Source: a virus. From it: DNA of 26,021 nt. The notes below the pieces were generated by a model. That model was not told the origin of the DNA, did no database searches, and saw only the letters and a program-made list of their open reading frames with translations. The translations under genes were made by a program, and so were the position numbers. Below are positions 23,330 through 26,021 of this stretch, piece after piece. The DNA is taken from the IMG/VR virus record IMGVR_UViG_3300025601_000102, positions 1 to 26,021 of that record; one strand, 5' to 3'. Each line of letters opens with the position of its first letter. Position 1 is the first letter of the stretch.

Positions 23330-23654
23330 TAATCTAGATGATCGAGAACGATTAGAGAAAAACAACAAAGAATTAGTTGAAGAGAGAAAAGTCTTGGAAA
23401 ACGCTTACGTTTTAATACAGAAAGATTTTAAAAGAGATTCTACCCAAAACGTAAAACTGAAGAAAGAAATTAAATTACTCGAAGCTGTCTTAGCTAATAA
23501 GGATGATCAAATCAGAAAAGCCAAAGCAGAACTTGATAAAGCAAAAGAAATATCTGATATAACTCGTAAACAAATAAAAAAGTTAGAAGAAAATCCTATA
23601 AAACTACCAATGGAGGATTTACTTCCCGCCATAAATGAAAAAACAACTAATTAA
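23313..23654 (+). CDS. coiled-coil protein (113 aa)
   Basis: Almost entirely charged heptad helix: ERLEKNNKELVEERKVLENA, KLKKEIKLLEAVLANKDDQI, KAKAELDKAKEISDITRKQI, then a Pro-containing tail. It has no signal or membrane segment of its own; the preceding overlapping frame supplies one. Together the two resemble an inner-membrane-anchored coiled coil such as an i-spanin or a tail/envelope-linked rod. The next gene starts one base after its stop. Confidence 0.65.
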   Translation: MFSGDDNLDDRERLEKNNKELVEERKVLENAYVLIQKDFKRDSTQNVKLKKEIKLLEAVLANKDDQIRKAKAELDKAKEISDITRKQIKKLEENPIKLPMEDLLPAINEKTTN

Positions 23655-23655
23655 A

Positions 23656-24258
23656 ATGAAGAAATTAACTATACTGTTATTCACATTATTACTATCAACA
23701 CAGGTCTTTTCACAAGAGAAAGAGTTCTATCAATTATATACGGATAATTTAGTAGAATCCTTAGTAGATACCGATTGTGTTGAAATAGATACTAATTTGA
23801 TAGATAATTATGTATTCACACCACCAGAATATTACGTTATTGATGGTGATACAGTTGGTATAACATTAACAATAGAACAAGTTCAACATATTAATTCCGA
23901 GTTAGAAATGTTGAAATTGTTTAAAGTATTGGATAGTCAAACACAGGATGTTGATCAATTCTATATAGATGTTATAAATAATCAAAACGAAAAAATGTCT
24001 GTTTTACAAACAACACTTACTAAAATAAGAGAATCAGGTACGAAACAAGATGATATTATAATCAAATTGAAAAGGCAATTGAAAATAAGGACTGCACAAT
24101 ATGAATCATCGGGAGAACAGATTTCCAATGATGAAATTATAATTGAGGGATTGAAGAAAGATGTTACAAAACAGAAGGCACAAAAAATAGGTGCTTTTAT
24201 TGGAGCTGGTACTGGTGGTGCCGGGGTAATAGTTCTTCTCATTCTAATGTTGAGGTAA
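23656..24258 (+). CDS. exported coiled-coil protein with C-terminal membrane anchor (200 aa)
   Basis: ATG 23656 begins MKKLTILLFTLLLSTQVFSQ, a signal peptide cut after Ser-Gln; an earlier in-frame ATG at 23635 overlaps the gene before. The mature part has an acidic domain, then a coiled coil (EKMSVLQTTLTKIRES; IIKLKRQLKIRTAQYESSGE), and ends in a hydrophobic span GAFIGAGTGGAGVIVLLILM with a final Arg. The topology is periplasmic with a C-terminal anchor. It follows the coiled-coil gene after one base, so the three genes act as one cassette, possibly for lysis or envelope fusion. No lipobox Cys is present. Confidence 0.7.
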   Translation: MKKLTILLFTLLLSTQVFSQEKEFYQLYTDNLVESLVDTDCVEIDTNLIDNYVFTPPEYYVIDGDTVGITLTIEQVQHINSELEMLKLFKVLDSQTQDVDQFYIDVINNQNEKMSVLQTTLTKIRESGTKQDDIIIKLKRQLKIRTAQYESSGEQISNDEIIIEGLKKDVTKQKAQKIGAFIGAGTGGAGVIVLLILMLR

Positions 24259-24314
24259 TGTGAGAAAAACGGGTTTCTAAACTAAATATATAACATATAA
24301 AAATATTTAACAAA

Positions 24315-24956
24315 ATGAGCTATACTAAAAAATTTGAAAATTTTCAAAAAAGTAAAAAGACTAAGGATATAACTCCGAAATCAAAAGAACAAGATGAACT
24401 TAATGAAGGTGCAAATGAGGTAGGTAACATGTACAAAGTTGTAACTACTATTGACGTACCAACATCTTTGATAAATGCGTACACTAAGAAAGTGAAGGAT
24501 ACTTTTGATAAAGATATCAACTCAACTTGGGGTAAAGAAAGTATAGCAGAAGAATTAGTTAAGTTTGTCAATATGACATATCTTAATATAGACACTATTC
24601 ACGCTGGAGCATTAACAGGAGATCCTGATCCAGCTGCACAAACACAAGCACAACCGTTATCAATGGCTCAGGTTCAACCACAAGCTCAGGCTCAGGCACA
24701 AGGTCAGGCACAAGGTCAGGTACAAATTGATCCACAAGCTCAGGCACAAGGTCAGGTACAAGTTGACCCACAAGCTCAGGCACAAGGTCAGGTACAAGTT
24801 GACCCACAAGCTCAGGCACAAGGTCAGGTACAAGTTAATCCACAAGCTCAGGCTCAGGCACAAGCACAAATACCACCAACATCTGATGAGTTTGGAGAAA
24901 TTCAAGATGATGAGGAAGTTCAAGATGATGAGGATGATGAAACTCTTCCTATTTAA
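24315..24956 (+). CDS. leader protein with Gln/Ala-rich repeats (213 aa)
   Basis: [20 protein letters not shown] is leader-like. A small helical domain follows ([40 protein letters not shown]), then a low-complexity region of repeated [12 protein letters not shown] units and a very acidic tail ([13 protein letters not shown]). The repeat part is surely disordered. No enzymatic motif is seen. A strong terminator follows. The combination of leader, spacer and acidic tail would fit a head-internal or scaffold-type protein, but this is inference. Confidence 0.7.
   Translation: MSYTKKFENFQKSKKTKDITPKSKEQDELNEGANEVGNMYKVVTTIDVPTSLINAYTKKVKDTFDKDINSTWGKESIAEELVKFVNMTYLNIDTIHAGALTGDPDPAAQTQAQPLSMAQVQPQAQAQAQGQAQGQVQIDPQAQAQGQVQVDPQAQAQGQVQVDPQAQAQGQVQVNPQAQAQAQAQIPPTSDEFGEIQDDEEVQDDEDDETLPI
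24729..24869 (+). repeat. 36-bp tandem repeats (12-aa [12 protein letters not shown])
   Basis: Three full units start at 24729, 24765 and 24801, plus a partial fourth at 24837 that turns into AQAQAQ. Units differ by only a few bases (GATCCA, GACCCA, AATCCA), so the expansion is recent and in frame. Copy number probably varies between relatives. Confidence 0.9.
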
Positions 24957-24976
24957 GGAATTTTCAAATAAAAACT

Positions 24977-25009
24977 AAAAAGGGAGGATTTTTATCCTCC
25001 CTTTTTTTT
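24977..25009 (+). terminator. intrinsic terminator
   Basis: AAAAAGGGAGGAT pairs with ATCCTCCCTTTTT around a TTTT loop (13-bp perfect stem), followed by a T-run to 25009. It closes the Gln/Ala-repeat gene, 20 bases after its stop. The A-run on the other side would also allow minus-strand termination. Confidence 0.9.
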
Positions 25010-25032
25010 ATATATAATAAAAGAAGGAAATT

Positions 25033-25293
25033 ATGAAAAATATCAAAACAATAAACGAATACTATGATGATAATGAATCAGTTGCACAGATGGGTGTATC
25101 TGGTGATAATCACGGACACGAAGGAGAAAACGATGAAGAATCATTTGATGATGGAATATTTGATGATATAGAAGCTGATCTCGACACTATGCCAACAGAC
25201 GAGGCAGCCGATTTCGTAAATAAAATATCTAGGTGGTGTAAAATTAAGTTTGAGAAATTCGGAAAAGCCGAAGATGGAGAAGAAGAAGAATAA
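25033..25293 (+). CDS. small acidic protein with CTS-like leader (86 aa)
   Basis: MKNIKTINEYYDDNESVAQM carries the shared leader; the rest is strongly acidic (FDDGIFDDIEADLDTMPTDE) with a short helical end (ADFVNKISRWCKIKFEKFGK) and a Glu-rich tail. An AGAAGGA ribosome site lies 5-6 bases before the ATG, one of the few clear ones here. One base separates its stop from the next start. Function is unknown; the acidic nature with a leader recalls small internal head proteins. Confidence 0.7.
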   Translation: MKNIKTINEYYDDNESVAQMGVSGDNHGHEGENDEESFDDGIFDDIEADLDTMPTDEAADFVNKISRWCKIKFEKFGKAEDGEEEE

Positions 25294-25294
25294 C

Positions 25295-25903
25295 ATGAAG
25301 TATATTAGGGAATATAATAACTATAATAATGATTTGATTATAGTAGATGTACAAAAATCTTTCAAAGAGTTTTTTACAGAAACATATTTAGAGAAAATTA
25401 AAGAACACTGTAAATTATTTCAAAATGTGTATCAAATATGGGACAATCACTCCGAGGAACAAAAACCCGATAGTGATTACCTATATGATTATAATCCTGA
25501 TATCCCAGTACATCAAGATTTATATCAATTTCCCAACCAAAGAAAACTCATTGAGAAGAGGTATAATTATAATGTTGATGCCGATTACTATAAAAGAATA
25601 TTAACGGAAGAGACACACTCCAAAATAAGTGAGATGGAGGATAATAAAACCATAAAGAGAGGTGATATGTTCTCAACGAAAGAAGGAACTGTAATTACCT
25701 ACATTGATAATTCACATAAATGGTTCCACTGTCCAAAAAAGCTATACAATCTATTAAATGACCACAAAGGTAAATCGGTGGAAATTATCGGTGGGGCAGA
25801 TGGTGAGTGTTTAGACGATGTTTTCATACTTGCTGAGAAAATGGGTGTTCGTGTTGTTCGAAATCATCAATTTATCTATTCAGCCACACATTGCCCAATA
25901 TAA
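25295..25903 (+). CDS. isochorismatase-like cysteine hydrolase family protein (202 aa)
   Basis: ATG 25295 starts MKYIREYNNYNNDLIIVDVQ: a leader joined directly to IVDVQKSFKEFF, the first strand with the catalytic Asp of cysteine hydrolases. Near the end, GGADGECLDDVFILAEKMGV has Cys in the nucleophile place, followed by RVVRNHQFIYSATHCPI. The middle is family-specific (WDNHSEEQKPDSDYLYDYNP; EKRYNYNVDADYYKR). The family cleaves C-N or vinyl-ether bonds in small molecules; the substrate here is unknown. An in-frame start at 25250 would overlap the preceding gene and is rejected. It is the only leader gene in the window with a good enzymatic assignment apart from the mini-kinase. Confidence 0.75.
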   Translation: MKYIREYNNYNNDLIIVDVQKSFKEFFTETYLEKIKEHCKLFQNVYQIWDNHSEEQKPDSDYLYDYNPDIPVHQDLYQFPNQRKLIEKRYNYNVDADYYKRILTEETHSKISEMEDNKTIKRGDMFSTKEGTVITYIDNSHKWFHCPKKLYNLLNDHKGKSVEIIGGADGECLDDVFILAEKMGVRVVRNHQFIYSATHCPI

Positions 25904-25904
25904 A

Positions 25905-25932
25905 AAGGGTGTATGAATTAACACACACCCTT
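25905..25932 (+). terminator. weak hairpin terminator
   Basis: AAGGGTGT (25905-25912) pairs with ACACCCTT (25925-25932) around a 12-base loop, directly after the stop of the hydrolase gene. There is only TTAATAAAC behind it, so it is weaker than the other terminators. Confidence 0.5.
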
Positions 25933-25944
25933 AATAAACAATCA

Positions 25945-25987
25945 ATATGAACTACACACAAACTAAAGATTTGTGTGTTTCAACGTT
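25945..25987. repeat. dispersed hairpin repeat, copy B
   Basis: Matches copy A at 17351-17390 from ATATGAACTAC to TTCAACGTT, with an extra C on the left arm and an extra GT on the right arm, giving a 9-bp stem ACACACAAA/TTTGTGTGT around the same CTAAAGA loop. The last 34 bases of the window after it (relatively GC-rich, CTCCAACGAGAACGCC) show no gene that can be supported. Confidence 0.6.
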
Positions 25988-26021
25988 TCATAGACTTCTC
26001 CAACGAGAACGCCTCACCGCC

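Noticed and set aside
24595-24978. Long open frames on the minus strand and in other plus frames across the Gln/Ala repeats
   Set aside because: They are by-products of the 36-base repeat; the plus-strand frame with the leader and acidic tail is the real gene.
1-26021. tRNA genes or a replication origin
   Set aside because: No cloverleaf with a T-loop GGTTCRA signature and no origin-like iteron array was found by eye on either strand; a covariance search would be the proper test.

Overview
The window looks like part of the genome of a large, AT-rich, contractile-tailed (T4-like) phage that infects a Bacteroidetes host, probably a flavobacterium. The phage signs are a T4-type tail sheath, a T4-type large terminase, a gp26-like baseplate protein, free-standing homing endonucleases, tightly packed genes and short overlaps. 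The host signs are signal peptides ending in Tyr-Ser-Gln or Phe-Ser-Gln, a Bacteroidetes-type ClpS, few Shine-Dalgarno sites, and a few TAnnTTTG boxes. No tRNA, rRNA, CRISPR array or insertion sequence was seen.

Layout. Bases 1-1494 (minus strand) hold a run of small genes: two proteins built on WYxNGxxHRTDGPA repeats, a frameshifted relative, and two paralogous exported membrane proteins. Bases 1608-4782 hold small accessory genes on both strands: a Lys/Cys-rich protein, a ParB-like protein, a mini-kinase and several unknowns. Many start with an Met-Lys-x-(Ile/Leu/Tyr)-x-x-Phe leader. Bases 4859-6029 encode a gp26-like baseplate protein and a small partner. Bases 6080-7732 encode a homing endonuclease. 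A bidirectional terminator separates it from a very large tail sheath gene (7786-12021). Next come a J-domain protein (12141-14366) and small genes up to 16815. A second ParB-like gene and a conserved virion or packaging candidate (17431-18057) precede the terminase locus at 18137-22103. After that come ClpS and a HAD phosphatase-like protein (minus strand), a membrane/coiled-coil cassette (23216-24258), and three genes with the same leader, ending in a cysteine-hydrolase-like protein.

The most striking locus is the large terminase. It is broken inside its Walker A motif: the first gene ends with extein plus an N-intein, a separate homing endonuclease follows, and the last gene starts with a C-intein and then the rest of the terminase. 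The protein must be rebuilt by trans-splicing. The split lies unusually early in the intein, between splicing blocks A and B.

The second striking point is the leader family. About eleven genes begin with a leader resembling the capsid-targeting sequence of T4 internal proteins, which suggests a set of proteins packaged in the head and delivered with the DNA. Two of these genes (2344-2706 and 4312-4782) carry an identical in-frame TAA at codon 8 in the same sequence context, while the rest of each frame is intact. All three stop codons are used normally elsewhere, so this is not a simple code change.
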